NCBI GenBank assembly: GCA_934122155.1
Contig: CAKOVX010000010.1
Span: 1 to 33,688 of the forward strand
Length of the DNA stretch: 33,688 bases
Direction: 5' to 3'
Source: an uncultured Clostridia bacterium
Lineage (GTDB): Bacteria; Bacillota; Clostridia; TANB77; CAG-508
Shown: positions 21,709 through 30,899 of the stretch, piece by piece
How the letters are laid out: every line of letters starts with the position of its first letter
Numbering within the stretch: position 1 is the stretch's first letter
Program-made: the position numbers and the translations under genes
Notes under the pieces: generated by a model
Told to the model about the DNA's origin: nothing
The model's database searches: none
Seen by the model: only the letters and a program-made list of their open reading frames with translations

Positions 21709-24537
21709 ATGGAAAAACAAATAAAAGCAAATACAACAGAAGATAAAAACATGCATAAGAGAATTAATAAAGCTAAAAAATGGGCCGTTTTAATTTTTTT
21801 AGTATTAGTTTTAATTTTTACATATGTAAGTTATAGAGGCGAATACTTAGAAATATTAGAATTAGGAGAAAATTATTTAAGTATATTTTGGCAAAATTCA
21901 GCCAATTATTTAATTACTTTTGTAGTTAATTTTATAGTAATTTATTTTTTGATTCGTATAACAAATATAAGAATCAAAAAGGGCTTAACACCATTTTTTG
22001 AAAAAGAAAATAAGGTAATGCCTAAAATGCCTAACAAATCAATTGCGTTTATTGGTGCCATAATAGTTAGTTTTGTAATAAGTCAAAATGTACTTGAAAA
22101 ATTCATGTTATGTATTAATGCAACTAACTTTGGTATTACAGACATTGCACTCGGATATGATATAGGATATTTTATTTTTGTACAACCATTTATTCAGTAT
22201 ATTTTATATTATATTTTATATACAATAGTTGGACTAACTATATATGCTGTGTTGTACTATATAATTACATTTAATATGTGTTTTGAAGGCGTAGACAGAG
22301 AAACTTTAAGTACAGGAATATTATTAAAACAATTATGTACAAATATAATGTTTGCAGCTATATTTATAGCTATAATCATATTTGTAGAAACACAAAATGT
22401 TGGACTTCAAAAAATTCTAACTCTTCAAAATGGTGATGAACCATACATACTTTGGGGAGCAGGAATTTCTGAAGTAACAATTAAATTGTGGGGATATAGA
22501 ATATTATCAGTATTAGTGATTATTTCTATTGCAATGGGAATACACTATTTAAAGAAAAAATCTACTAAAAAGACTATATTTTCTTTATCAATAGTACCAA
22601 TATATTTAATAGCGATGCTTATAGTTTTGGTTGGGTTTAATACTATTTTTGTAAATCCAAACGAATTGGATAAACAGCAAAATTATATCAAAGCTAATAT
22701 AGACGCGACTAAGCAGGCTTATGGAATTGATATAGAAGAACATAACTTAACAGAAAATGAAGCAATAACTTCAGAAATGATAAGCCAAAATCAAAATGTA
22801 GTAGATAACATAGCACTGGCTAGTACAGAGATAGTCCTAAGAGACTTAAATACAGTACAAACAAATAAAGGGTATTATACATATAATTCAGTTCAACCTG
22901 CTATATATAATATAAATGGAGAAAAAACATTAGTATATGTTGCTCCAAGAGAAATATCAAATTCATCAAGCACATACAATCATAAAACATATGAATATAC
23001 CCATGGTTATGGTACAATTATTGCTTCTGCAACATCAACAGATGATGCTGGAAATGTGAAATATCTACAAAAGGACTTCAATTCAAGTGAAGTAGTAGAT
23101 ATATCTCAACCAAGAATATATTTTGGTTTAGAAACAAATTACACAGCAGTAATTAATAATAACAAGGCAGAATTTGACTATCCAATTACTTCTTCAACCA
23201 AAGCTGAAAATTCTGAAAATGTATATAATGGACAGGCAGGACTTTCTTTAAACTTTGGTGACAGATTAATTTTGGCAATGAGAGAAAATGACTTACAATT
23301 AGCATTTTCAAGCAAAGTTAACTCAAATAGCAAAATTTTAATAAATCGAAATATTATAAAAAGAGTTAAGACATTAATGCCATATGTGTCATATGATGAA
23401 AATCCATATTTGGTAACAACTACTGAAGGAAAGTTAGTATGGGTAATAGATGGCTATACTACATCTGATTGTTATCCTTACTCTCAAAAATTAACTTTAG
23501 AAGATGGCATTTTAAATAAAAAACAAATAAATTATATTAGAAATTCTGTTAAAGTTTTAGTTGATGCATATGATGGAACTGTTAAATTTTATATTACAGA
23601 TAGAAATGATCCAATAATTATGGCATATCAAAAAATGTATAAAGATTTATTTGCAGATAAAGATGAAGCAATACCAGAAGATATTAGTAACCAATTTATA
23701 TACCCAGAATATTTATACAGTATACAGGCAGAAATAATGCAAAGATATCATAATGTTCAAACAGATGTGTTATACCGTGGAGATGATATTTGGGAAATAG
23801 CAACACGCAACACTACTAAATTGTTAAATAAGTCAAGTGTAAAAATGGAACCTTATTATACAATGGTAAAAACAGTAGACAATACAGATACAACTTTAGG
23901 TCTAGTTCTACCATATACTCCATACAATAAGCAAAATTTAACATCATATTTAGTTGGAAGTTATGAAAATGGCAAAGAAGTACTTTCTTTATATAAGTAT
24001 CCGTCTGATAGTAATGTTTTAGGTACTGCTCAGTTAGATACTCAAATAGAACAAGACGAAACTATTTCTAAAGAATTAGAATCATTAAATATAACTGGAA
24101 CTAAAATTATTAGGGATATGACAGTTATTCCAATAAATAACACTCTATTATATATAGAACCAATTTATCAACAGTATATGAATGAAGAAAATTCTTCACC
24201 AATTCTAAAGAAAGTTATAGTTGCGTCTGGCAATAAAGTTGCTATTGGAAATAACATTGCAGAAGCCCTAAAAAAACTAGTATCACAGTCAGCTGTTGAT
24301 ATTGAAGTTGAAGATACTGAAACTATTGAGGGACTAATACAAGCAATTATAAAAGCAAATAATAATTTAAAACAATCTAACAGTAATAATAATTGGGAAA
24401 TGGCTGGAAAAGACATGACGAGATTACAGACACTTATTACAAAATTAGAAAAATTACAAGAAAATAGCAAAAAGCAAACTCAAAAACTTCAAAATAGTTT
24501 AACAGATAATTTATCAAATCAAGAAAATAATGAATAA
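21709..24537 (+). CDS. UPF0182 family membrane protein
   Basis: This 942-residue protein matches the UPF0182/COG1615 family of unknown function. The N-terminal ~310 residues hold about seven membrane segments (first at ~25-41, then ~62-86, ~110-135, ~155-185, ~205-230, ~260-282, ~295-317). The large remainder should be extracytoplasmic and includes the family-like stretches 'FVNPNELDKQQNYIKANIDATKQAYG', 'PRIYFGLETNYTAVI', 'GDRLILAMRENDLQLAFSSK' and 'LMPYVSYDENPYLV'. The tail is Asn/Gln/Lys-rich. The start follows GGAGGG and lies 11 bases after ftsY, suggesting co-transcription. A hairpin follows the stop. No enzymatic motif was seen. Confidence 0.9.
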   Translation: MEKQIKANTTEDKNMHKRINKAKKWAVLIFLVLVLIFTYVSYRGEYLEILELGENYLSIFWQNSANYLITFVVNFIVIYFLIRITNIRIKKGLTPFFEKENKVMPKMPNKSIAFIGAIIVSFVISQNVLEKFMLCINATNFGITDIALGYDIGYFIFVQPFIQYILYYILYTIVGLTIYAVLYYIITFNMCFEGVDRETLSTGILLKQLCTNIMFAAIFIAIIIFVETQNVGLQKILTLQNGDEPYILWGAGISEVTIKLWGYRILSVLVIISIAMGIHYLKKKSTKKTIFSLSIVPIYLIAMLIVLVGFNTIFVNPNELDKQQNYIKANIDATKQAYGIDIEEHNLTENEAITSEMISQNQNVVDNIALASTEIVLRDLNTVQTNKGYYTYNSVQPAIYNINGEKTLVYVAPREISNSSSTYNHKTYEYTHGYGTIIASATSTDDAGNVKYLQKDFNSSEVVDISQPRIYFGLETNYTAVINNNKAEFDYPITSSTKAENSENVYNGQAGLSLNFGDRLILAMRENDLQLAFSSKVNSNSKILINRNIIKRVKTLMPYVSYDENPYLVTTTEGKLVWVIDGYTTSDCYPYSQKLTLEDGILNKKQINYIRNSVKVLVDAYDGTVKFYITDRNDPIIMAYQKMYKDLFADKDEAIPEDISNQFIYPEYLYSIQAEIMQRYHNVQTDVLYRGDDIWEIATRNTTKLLNKSSVKMEPYYTMVKTVDNTDTTLGLVLPYTPYNKQNLTSYLVGSYENGKEVLSLYKYPSDSNVLGTAQLDTQIEQDETISKELESLNITGTKIIRDMTVIPINNTLLYIEPIYQQYMNEENSSPILKKVIVASGNKVAIGNNIAEALKKLVSQSAVDIEVEDTETIEGLIQAIIKANNNLKQSNSNNNWEMAGKDMTRLQTLITKLEKLQENSKKQTQKLQNSLTDNLSNQENNE

Positions 24538-24546
24538 AAATTAATA

Positions 24547-24584
24547 AAATCTTCCATCATTAATATAGATGGAGGATTTTTATT
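24547..24584 (+). terminator. Terminator-like hairpin holding the next gene's ribosome binding site
   Basis: AAATCTTCCATC and GATGGAGGATTT pair (one G-U) around a nine-base loop, followed by TTTATTT. The GGAGG in the 3' arm (24571-24575) is also the ribosome binding site for the TTG start at 24585. Confidence 0.75.
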
Positions 24585-24869
24585 TTGGATAAAAACAAAT
24601 TGGAAGAGAAATTAAATAAAAACCTAGAGAAATTGAACTATTCTTTGGAAAAGAGCAATATATTTGATTTAATGGAGCTACTAGGAAATAAAAGAAAATT
24701 ATTTGTTAGGAACTTTATTTCAGGAGTATCAAAGGGAATAGGTATAGGTATAGGCTTTACAGTATTAACTGCAATTTTAATAATAATTCTTCAAAAAATT
24801 GTAACTCTAAATATTCCAGTTATTGGAGATTATATTGCAGATATTGTAAAAATTGTCGAGTCAAAATAA
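24585..24869 (+). CDS. DUF5665-like small membrane protein
   Basis: The TTG at 24585, nine bases after GGAGG, starts a 94-residue protein. A charged helical N terminus ('LEEKLNKNLEKLNYSLEKS') is followed by 'LFVRNFISGVSKGIGIGIGFTVLTAILIIILQKI', a glycine-patterned membrane helix, and a short amphipathic end. The 'RNF(I/L)xGxxxGxGxxIGFT' pattern is that of the DUF5665 family in Clostridia and Bacilli, whose role is unknown. Its ribosome binding site is locked in the 3' arm of the preceding hairpin, so translation may be low unless a transcript starts inside or ribosomes open the stem. Confidence 0.75.
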   Translation: MDKNKLEEKLNKNLEKLNYSLEKSNIFDLMELLGNKRKLFVRNFISGVSKGIGIGIGFTVLTAILIIILQKIVTLNIPVIGDYIADIVKIVESK

Positions 24870-24893
24870 ATCATATTTTACCGTAAAAACTAC

Positions 24894-24922
24894 TTGACAG
24901 TTTACAATAATCAATATAAAAT
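24894..24922 (+). promoter_or_regulatory. Sigma-A promoter of rny
   Basis: TTGACA at 24894-24899 and TAAAAT at 24917-24922 are separated by 17 bases, followed by an AT-rich leader of about 90 bases. Confidence 0.7.
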
Positions 24923-25014
24923 AGAAGTGTAGGAAAATATATTTTAATAAAATTTTTATAATTAGTTATATATATTTAGTACATTGAAAATTTAATAGAA
25001 AGAGGTGTAAGATT

Positions 25015-26559
25015 ATGGATAATATCCTAATTGGAATCGCCGTTTTTCTAGTCTCAGCAGTAATTTTCACATTTGTAGGTATGTACATAAGAAAGAAAGT
25101 TGCTGAATCTAAAATGGAAAGTGCAGAAGCTCAAGCAAAAAAAATAATTGAAATGGCAAACATAGATGCGGAAAACAAGAAAAAAGAAGAAATTTTTAAA
25201 GCCAAAGAAGAAATTATGAATGCTAGAAAAGAATTAGATCAAGAGATTAGAGAAAGAAGGAGCGAAGTTCAAAATCAAGAAAGAAGACTTATTCAAAAGG
25301 AAGAAAACATAGAAAGGAAGCAAGACATCGTAGAGAAAAAAGAAAAAGATTTAGACAAGAAATACTTAGACTTAGAAAATAAAAAGAACGAATTACAAGA
25401 AACAATTGATAAGCAGTTATTAGAACTACAAAGAATTTCAGGAATGTCTAAAGAAGATGCTAAAAAAGTTTTATTATCAGAACTTGATAAGAAACTTACA
25501 GCTGAAAAAGCTAACCTTATAAGAGATATGGAAGCTAAGGTTAAAGAAACAGCTGATAGAAATGCCAAAGAAGTAATTGGGTATGCTATTCAAAAGTGTG
25601 CAGCTGACCATACCTCAGAAACAACAGTATCAATAGTAACTCTTCCAAATGATGATATGAAAGGTAGAATTATCGGTAGAGAGGGTAGAAACATAAAAAC
25701 CTTAGAAACATTAACAGGAATTGATTTAATTATTGATGATACTCCAGAGGCAGTTGTTATTTCAGGTTTTGATCCATTAAGAAGAGAAGTAGCAAGAATT
25801 GCTATTGAAAAACTAATTGAAGATGGAAGAATTCATCCTGCTAAAATTGAAGAAATGGTTGAAAAAGCTAAGGAAGAAGTAGCAAATGTTATAAAAGAAG
25901 AAGGAGAACGTGCAGTAATGGAAACTGGTGTAATTGGATTACACCCAGATTTAGTTAAACTAATTGGAAAACTAAAATACAGAACAAGCTATGGACAAAA
26001 CGTTTTAAATCATTCTATTGAAGTTTCTAACTTAGCTAGAATAATGGCTGAAGAATTAGGGTTAGACGCTAAACTTGCTAGAAGAGCTGGATTATTACAT
26101 GATATTGGTAAAGCATTAGACCACGATATGGAAGGAACACATGTAGAATTAGGCGTTGAAGTACTAAAAAAATACAAAGAAAACGAAAATGTTATCAATG
26201 CTGTACAAGCTCATCATGGTGATGTAGAACCAAAAACTATTGAGGCAGTTTTAGTACAAGCTGCTGATGCAATTTCAGCATCAAGACCAGGTGCAAGAAG
26301 AGAAACTCTAGAAGCTTATATCAAAAGATTAGAGCAATTAGAAAGTATTGCAGACTCTTTTGAAGGAGTTGAAAAATCTTTTGCTATTCAAGCTGGTAGA
26401 GAGATCAGAATTATCGTAAAACCTGAAAAAATTGATGATAATCAAATGAAATTAATGGCAAGAGATATAGCAAAAAGAGTAGAAGATGAAATGGAATATC
26501 CTGGCCAAATAAAAGTAAATGTTGTAAGAGAAACAAGAGTAATTGATTACGCGAAATAA
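25015..26559 (+). CDS. rny: Ribonuclease Y
   Basis: RNase Y is the membrane-bound endoribonuclease that starts mRNA decay in many Firmicutes. The 514 residues show an N-terminal membrane helix (~3-25), a long Lys/Glu-rich coiled coil (~30-190), a KH RNA-binding domain with 'GREGRN' at 221-226, and an HD domain with H362-D363 in 'LLHDIGKALDHD'. 'QAHHGDVEPKTIEAVLVQAADAIS' follows the HD pair. Length and order match the family exactly. It has its own promoter and a perfect terminator, so it is a single-gene unit. Confidence 0.97.
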   Translation: MDNILIGIAVFLVSAVIFTFVGMYIRKKVAESKMESAEAQAKKIIEMANIDAENKKKEEIFKAKEEIMNARKELDQEIRERRSEVQNQERRLIQKEENIERKQDIVEKKEKDLDKKYLDLENKKNELQETIDKQLLELQRISGMSKEDAKKVLLSELDKKLTAEKANLIRDMEAKVKETADRNAKEVIGYAIQKCAADHTSETTVSIVTLPNDDMKGRIIGREGRNIKTLETLTGIDLIIDDTPEAVVISGFDPLRREVARIAIEKLIEDGRIHPAKIEEMVEKAKEEVANVIKEEGERAVMETGVIGLHPDLVKLIGKLKYRTSYGQNVLNHSIEVSNLARIMAEELGLDAKLARRAGLLHDIGKALDHDMEGTHVELGVEVLKKYKENENVINAVQAHHGDVEPKTIEAVLVQAADAISASRPGARRETLEAYIKRLEQLESIADSFEGVEKSFAIQAGREIRIIVKPEKIDDNQMKLMARDIAKRVEDEMEYPGQIKVNVVRETRVIDYAK

Positions 26560-26563
26560 TTTT

Positions 26564-26597
26564 AAAAAACGTTCAAGTAAATTGAACGTTTTTTCTT
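26564..26597 (+). terminator. rho-independent terminator of rny
   Basis: AAAAAACGTTCAA and TTGAACGTTTTTT pair perfectly around GTAAA; the T run is part of the 3' arm. Confidence 0.92.
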
Positions 26598-26604
26598 TTA
26601 CCAC

Positions 26605-26633
26605 TTGAAACTTCCAGGTTTTATTTATATAAT
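26605..26633 (+). promoter_or_regulatory. Sigma-A promoter of pta
   Basis: TTGAAA at 26605-26610 and TATAAT at 26628-26633 are separated by 17 bases. Confidence 0.7.
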
Positions 26634-26662
26634 ATATGGTATTAGGTAAGGAGGAAAAAGAA

Positions 26663-27664
26663 TTGACATTTATTGAAAATATTAAAGAAAAAGCTAAAAA
26701 AGATATAAAAACAATAATACTTCCAGAAGCTGAAGATATTAGAGTTTTAAGAGCAACAGAGCAAATAATAAAAGAAAAATTTGCAAAAGTTATTTTAATT
26801 GGCGATACAACACAAATTAAAGAAGATGCTAACAAGAATAATTTGGATATATCAAGCGTAGAAATTATAGATCCTAAAACTTCTGATAAATTCGAAGAAT
26901 ATGCAAATAACTTATATGAATTAAGAAAAGCTAAAGGAATGACATTAGAACAAGCTAAAGAATTATTATTAGAACCAATTTACTTTGGAATGATGATGGT
27001 AAAAAATAATGATGCTGATGGATTAGTATCAGGTGCCTGTCATTCAACAGCTAACACTTTAAGGCCAGCACTTCAAATACTAAAAACAGCACCAGGTACA
27101 AAACTTGTTTCTGCTTTTTTTGTAATGGTAGTTCCAAACTGTGAATATGGAGAAAATGGGGTATTTGTTTTTGGAGATAGTGGTTTAGTAGAAAATCCAT
27201 CTGCTGAGGAATTAGCAGAAATAGCCAAATCATCAAGTAAAAGTTTTGAAACTTTAGTTGGAAAACCATCAAAAGTAGCAATGCTTTCATATTCTACATA
27301 TGGAAGTGCGCATTCTGAACTAACAGAAAAGGTAATAAATGCAACTAATTTATTAAAAGAACAAGAACCAAATTTAGTTTGTGATGGAGAGTTACAATTA
27401 GATGCCGCTATAATTCCTGAAGTTGCAGATTCAAAGGCACCTAATAGCCCAGTAGCTGGTAAAGCGAATACTTTAATATTTCCAGACTTAAATGCAGGAA
27501 ATATAGGTTACAAATTAGTTCAAAGATTAGCAAAAGCTGAAGCATATGGACCACTTTGCCAAGGTGTTGCAAAACCTGTAAATGACTTATCAAGAGGTTG
27601 CAGTAGTGAAGATATTGTAGGAGTTGTAGCAATTACTTGCGTTCAAGCTCAAAATGGTATATAA
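26663..27664 (+). CDS. pta: Phosphate acetyltransferase
   Basis: Pta converts acetyl-CoA and phosphate to acetyl phosphate, the first step of acetate formation with ATP gain. Translation should start at TTG 26663, eight bases after AAGGAGG; an in-frame ATG at 26636 overlaps the promoter. The 333 residues match the short single-domain Pta: 'FIENIKEKAKKDIKTIILPEAED' at the start, 'DADGLVSGACHSTANTLRPALQ', 'FGDSGLVENPSAEELAEIA', 'GELQLDAAIIPEVADSKAP' and 'ANTLIFPDLNAGNIGYKL'. No DRTGG or other regulatory domain is attached. ackA follows after 63 bases. Confidence 0.96.
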   Translation: MTFIENIKEKAKKDIKTIILPEAEDIRVLRATEQIIKEKFAKVILIGDTTQIKEDANKNNLDISSVEIIDPKTSDKFEEYANNLYELRKAKGMTLEQAKELLLEPIYFGMMMVKNNDADGLVSGACHSTANTLRPALQILKTAPGTKLVSAFFVMVVPNCEYGENGVFVFGDSGLVENPSAEELAEIAKSSSKSFETLVGKPSKVAMLSYSTYGSAHSELTEKVINATNLLKEQEPNLVCDGELQLDAAIIPEVADSKAPNSPVAGKANTLIFPDLNAGNIGYKLVQRLAKAEAYGPLCQGVAKPVNDLSRGCSSEDIVGVVAITCVQAQNGI

Positions 27665-27674
27665 TATGAAAAGA

Positions 27675-27708
27675 TTGAATTACAGAGTTAATCTGTTCAA
27701 TATATAAT
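27675..27708 (+). promoter_or_regulatory. Dyad and possible internal promoter between pta and ackA
   Basis: TTACAG at 27680-27685 and TATAAT at 27703-27708 have 17-base spacing. A dyad overlaps the -35 region: TTGAA (27675) and ACAGA against TCTG/TTCAA ending at about 27700. This could be an internal ackA promoter with an operator, or just an mRNA hairpin. Confidence 0.4.
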
Positions 27709-27727
27709 AATTTTAGGAGGATTTAAA

Positions 27728-28921
27728 ATGAAGGTTTTAGTAGTAAACTGTGGAAGTTCATCAATTAAATATCAATTGATAAACATGGAAAACGAAAGTG
27801 TTATGGCAAAAGGTTATTTAGAGAAAATAGGTTTGCCAGATTCATTTTTGACACATACTGTAAATGGTGAAAAACGTAAAATTGAGGAACCTGTAAATAA
27901 TCATGAAGAAGGAATTAAATTAGTATTAGCTCAATTAACACACCCAGAATATGGTGTAATTAGTAGCTTAGACGAAATTGGAGCTGTTGGACACAGAGTT
28001 GTTCATGGTGGAGAAAAATTCAGTTCTTCTGTTTTAATAGATGATGCTGTTATGGAAGCAATGAAAGAATGTATTCCTTTAGCACCATTACATAACCCAG
28101 CTGGAATTACAGGAATTGAAGCTTGTAAAAAAGTATTACCAAATGTTCCAATGGTTGGAGTATTTGACACAGCTTTCCATCAAACATTACCAGAAAAAGC
28201 ATATATATATGCTATTCCTTATGAATATTATGAAAAATATGGAGTAAGAAAATACGGATTCCATGGAACATCTCATAGATTTGTATCAAAAAGAGTAGCT
28301 GAAGTTATGAATAAACCAGTTGAAGATTTAAAAATTATAACATGTCACTTAGGTCAAGGTGCAAGCTTATGTGCCGTTGACGGTGGAAAATCAGTTGATA
28401 CTTCAATGGGATTAACACCTTTAGCAGGAATTCCTATGGGAACAAGATCAGGAGATATTGATCCATCAATAGTTACATTTTTAATGAACAAAGAAAACTT
28501 AACTCCAGATCAAATGGATAATATATTAAATAAAAAATCAGGAAAACTAGGAGTTTCAGGAGTAAGTTTTGATGATAGAGACATTGAAAAAGCAATAGCT
28601 GAAGGTAATGAAAGAGCTAAACTTGCAATAGATACATTTGTATATCAAGTAATTGGATATATTGGTAGATTTGCTGCTCAAATGAACGGAGTAGATGTTA
28701 TAACATTTGCTGGTGGAGTTGGTGAAAATGCCATAGATGTAAGAAAACAAATATGTGAATCACTTTCTTTCTTAGGCTTAAAAATTGATGAAGAGAAAAA
28801 TAATTGTAGAGGTAAAGAAGTTGAAATTTCAACACCTGATTCTAAAGTAAAAGTATTTGTTATTCCAACAGATGAAGAATTAACAATCGCAAGAGATACT
28901 ATGGAAATAGTAAATAAATAA
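27728..28921 (+). CDS. ackA: Acetate kinase
   Basis: AckA turns acetyl phosphate and ADP into acetate and ATP. The 397 residues are full length with all usual active-site features: N7 in 'NCGSSSIKYQ', R90 in 'GHRVVHGGEKF', D147 in 'VFDTAFHQTLP', H179 in 'GFHGTSHRFVSKR', the phosphate-binding 'HLGQGASLCAVDGGKS', 'GTRSGDIDPS', 'FAGGVGENA' and E near the end in 'PTDEELTIARDT'. AGGAGG precedes the ATG at a good distance. It shares the pathway, and probably the transcript, with pta, and a strong terminator closes the unit. Confidence 0.97.
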   Translation: MKVLVVNCGSSSIKYQLINMENESVMAKGYLEKIGLPDSFLTHTVNGEKRKIEEPVNNHEEGIKLVLAQLTHPEYGVISSLDEIGAVGHRVVHGGEKFSSSVLIDDAVMEAMKECIPLAPLHNPAGITGIEACKKVLPNVPMVGVFDTAFHQTLPEKAYIYAIPYEYYEKYGVRKYGFHGTSHRFVSKRVAEVMNKPVEDLKIITCHLGQGASLCAVDGGKSVDTSMGLTPLAGIPMGTRSGDIDPSIVTFLMNKENLTPDQMDNILNKKSGKLGVSGVSFDDRDIEKAIAEGNERAKLAIDTFVYQVIGYIGRFAAQMNGVDVITFAGGVGENAIDVRKQICESLSFLGLKIDEEKNNCRGKEVEISTPDSKVKVFVIPTDEELTIARDTMEIVNK

Positions 28922-28934
28922 GAACAATTATTTT

Positions 28935-28963
28935 AAAGGGTTTCGAAAAGAAACCCTTTTTTT
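28935..28963 (+). terminator. rho-independent terminator of pta-ackA
   Basis: AAAGGGTTTC and GAAACCCTTT pair perfectly around GAAAA and run into seven T. Confidence 0.93.
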
Positions 28964-28967
28964 CTAC

Positions 28968-28996
28968 TTGTATAACTTAAAATTTAATGATATTAT
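28968..28996 (+). promoter_or_regulatory. Sigma-A promoter of the recombinase gene
   Basis: TTGTAT at 28968-28973 and TATTAT at 28991-28996 are separated by 17 bases, 23 bases before the ATG. Confidence 0.6.
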
Positions 28997-29019
28997 ATAT
29001 GCGAAAGGAGATTTAGCAA

Positions 29020-29994
29020 ATGACAGACTTAAAGGAAAATCCAACATTTTTAAATTCATTTTTAGAATATTTAACAGGTATTTTAAATAAATCAGTTAAT
29101 ACAGTAAAAGAATATAATTATGATTTAGCTCATTTTTTAAAGTTTATATCTCATCATTTTGGCTTATCTTCTGAAGAAAATATAAAAGAGATAGATATTC
29201 ATGATATGAGTATAGAAACAGTTAAACAAATTAAATTAGAAGATATACATGCATTTTTATATTATTTAACAGAAACATACCACAGCAAAGCAGCTACACG
29301 TGCAAGAAAAGCTGCAAGCATTAGAATGTTTTTTAGTTACCTAACTCAGAAGGCTCACTTATTAGAAATAAATCCTGCTCAAGGACTTGAAACACCAAAG
29401 CTAGATAAAAGGCTTCCTAAATATCTAACTTTAGAGCAGAGTAAGGAATTACTAGAAGTTACAAAAGCAGAATCTGGAGATTTTAAAGAGCGAGATTATG
29501 CAATAATCACTTTATTTTTAAATTGTGGAATGCGTTTATCTGAATTAGTAAATATAAATATAAAAGATATAAACTTTTATGATAATAAATTAAATGTAGT
29601 AGGAAAAGGAAATAAGGAAAGAACCATTTACTTAAACAAAGCTTGCATTGATGCAATAAATTCATATTTGGCTGTTCGACCACATGATGGTGTAAAATTC
29701 GATTCTAGAGATGCTCTATTTTTAAGCAAAAGAAAAGAACGCATCAGTAACAGAATGGTCCAAGAGATAGTAAAAAGAGAGTTAGCAAAGGCTGGACTAG
29801 ATATAAGTAAATACTCTGTTCACAAGTTAAGACACACTGCTGCAACTTTAATGTATCAATATGGTGATGTGGATATTAGAGCTTTGCAAGTATTACTCGG
29901 ACATGAGAGTATATCTACTACTGAAATATATACACATGTAGAAAATAAACAAGTAAAAAATGCTGTTGAAAGCAACCCTTTAGCAAATGAATGA
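29020..29994 (+). CDS. Xer-type tyrosine recombinase
   Basis: This 324-residue protein has an N-terminal SAM-like core-binding domain (~8-115: 'FLEYLTGILNKSVNTVKEYNYDLAHFLKFI') and a C-terminal catalytic domain with all expected residues: R172 ('LNCGMRLSEL'), K196 ('VVGKGNKERTIYL'), H268 and R271 ('YSVHKLRHTAATLM'), H295 ('LLGHESI') and Y304 ('TTEIYTHV'). It looks like a chromosomal XerC/XerD-type protein, which resolves chromosome dimers at dif, rather than a phage integrase: it has a simple promoter, lies in a housekeeping context and has no tRNA or excisionase next to it. It is slightly longer than XerC/D (~300). Whether it is XerC, XerD or a relative cannot be decided from sequence alone. 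It is also the only recombinase visible that might act on the 1510-3341 cassette, though nothing links them. Confidence 0.85.
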   Translation: MTDLKENPTFLNSFLEYLTGILNKSVNTVKEYNYDLAHFLKFISHHFGLSSEENIKEIDIHDMSIETVKQIKLEDIHAFLYYLTETYHSKAATRARKAASIRMFFSYLTQKAHLLEINPAQGLETPKLDKRLPKYLTLEQSKELLEVTKAESGDFKERDYAIITLFLNCGMRLSELVNINIKDINFYDNKLNVVGKGNKERTIYLNKACIDAINSYLAVRPHDGVKFDSRDALFLSKRKERISNRMVQEIVKRELAKAGLDISKYSVHKLRHTAATLMYQYGDVDIRALQVLLGHESISTTEIYTHVENKQVKNAVESNPLANE

Positions 29995-30010
29995 AATGGA
30001 GAAATATAAT

Positions 30011-30865
30011 ATGGAAAAAGAAGTAGAAGTTAAAGAAAAAAAGCACATAAAAATAGCTGGAATTACACTTTGGAGAATAGTTGCATACTTTATAATTTAT
30101 AGTGTGGTAGGATTTATTATAGAAACAATATTTGGAATATTAACTAAAGGTGTACTTGAAAGTAGAAAAAGCTTTTTATATGGTCCATTTTGTAGTATAT
30201 ATGGACTTGGGGCAGTTTTAATGATACTACCGTTGCAAAGATTTAAGAAAAATAACTATACTTTGTTTGCAGCAGGCTTTGTAATAGGGTCTATTATCGA
30301 ATATTTCGTAAGTTTAATTGGTGAACTAATATTTCACATTAAATGGTGGGATTATTCAGATCAGATACTAAATCTAAATGGAAGAATTTGCGTGCTATTT
30401 TCACTGTTCTGGGGCTTACTTGCAATATATTTAATGTCAGATATCAACAAAAGAGTAGACAAACTAATAGACTTTTTAAAGAAAAAGATATCAATGGGAA
30501 TTTTAAAAACAATCGTTGTACTTATTAGCATATTTATTGTGTTTGACCTAGGAATTACAGCTTACGCTTTGCAAATGTTTACTATACGAATAGTATATGA
30601 CAACAATTTGAACGTTGCAAATAAGCAATATATTGATGAGCAATATGAGAAAATATATGTTAAAGATACTAAACAAAAAGAATTTATCTTAAAGTATTTT
30701 GGAGACGAAAAAATGATAAAAACATTTCCAAATATAAAGATAGAAGATGCAAATGGAAATATATTATTCTATAGAAAATATGTTAAAGATATAAAACCAT
30801 ATTATTACAATTTTAGATCAAATTCACATTTAAAATTAAAATATCTAGATAAAGTAGATTACTAG
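30011..30865 (+). CDS. Putative ABC-transporter type IV family membrane protein
   Basis: The ATG at 30011, nine bases after GGAG, gives 284 residues; earlier in-frame ATGs at 29987 and 29996 lack a site and overlap the recombinase stop codon. After a charged N terminus there are about five membrane segments. The motif 'YSVVGFIIETIFGILTKGVLESRKSFLYGPFCSIYGLGAVLM' is that of the PF06541 'putative ABC-transporter type IV' family, whose real function is unknown. The last ~90 residues are hydrophilic and Tyr/Lys-rich ('YVKDTKQKEFILKYFGDEK') and go beyond the usual family domain. It may be co-transcribed with the recombinase and the hydrolase. Confidence 0.75.
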   Translation: MEKEVEVKEKKHIKIAGITLWRIVAYFIIYSVVGFIIETIFGILTKGVLESRKSFLYGPFCSIYGLGAVLMILPLQRFKKNNYTLFAAGFVIGSIIEYFVSLIGELIFHIKWWDYSDQILNLNGRICVLFSLFWGLLAIYLMSDINKRVDKLIDFLKKKISMGILKTIVVLISIFIVFDLGITAYALQMFTIRIVYDNNLNVANKQYIDEQYEKIYVKDTKQKEFILKYFGDEKMIKTFPNIKIEDANGNILFYRKYVKDIKPYYYNFRSNSHLKLKYLDKVDY

Positions 30866-30899
30866 AATTTTTTCAAATTTAGGTTTAGAAAGGATATAT

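Noticed and set aside
29020..29994. Phage integrase of an integrated element near the right end
   Set aside because: It has a housekeeping Xer layout, no attachment site, no adjacent tRNA and no phage genes.
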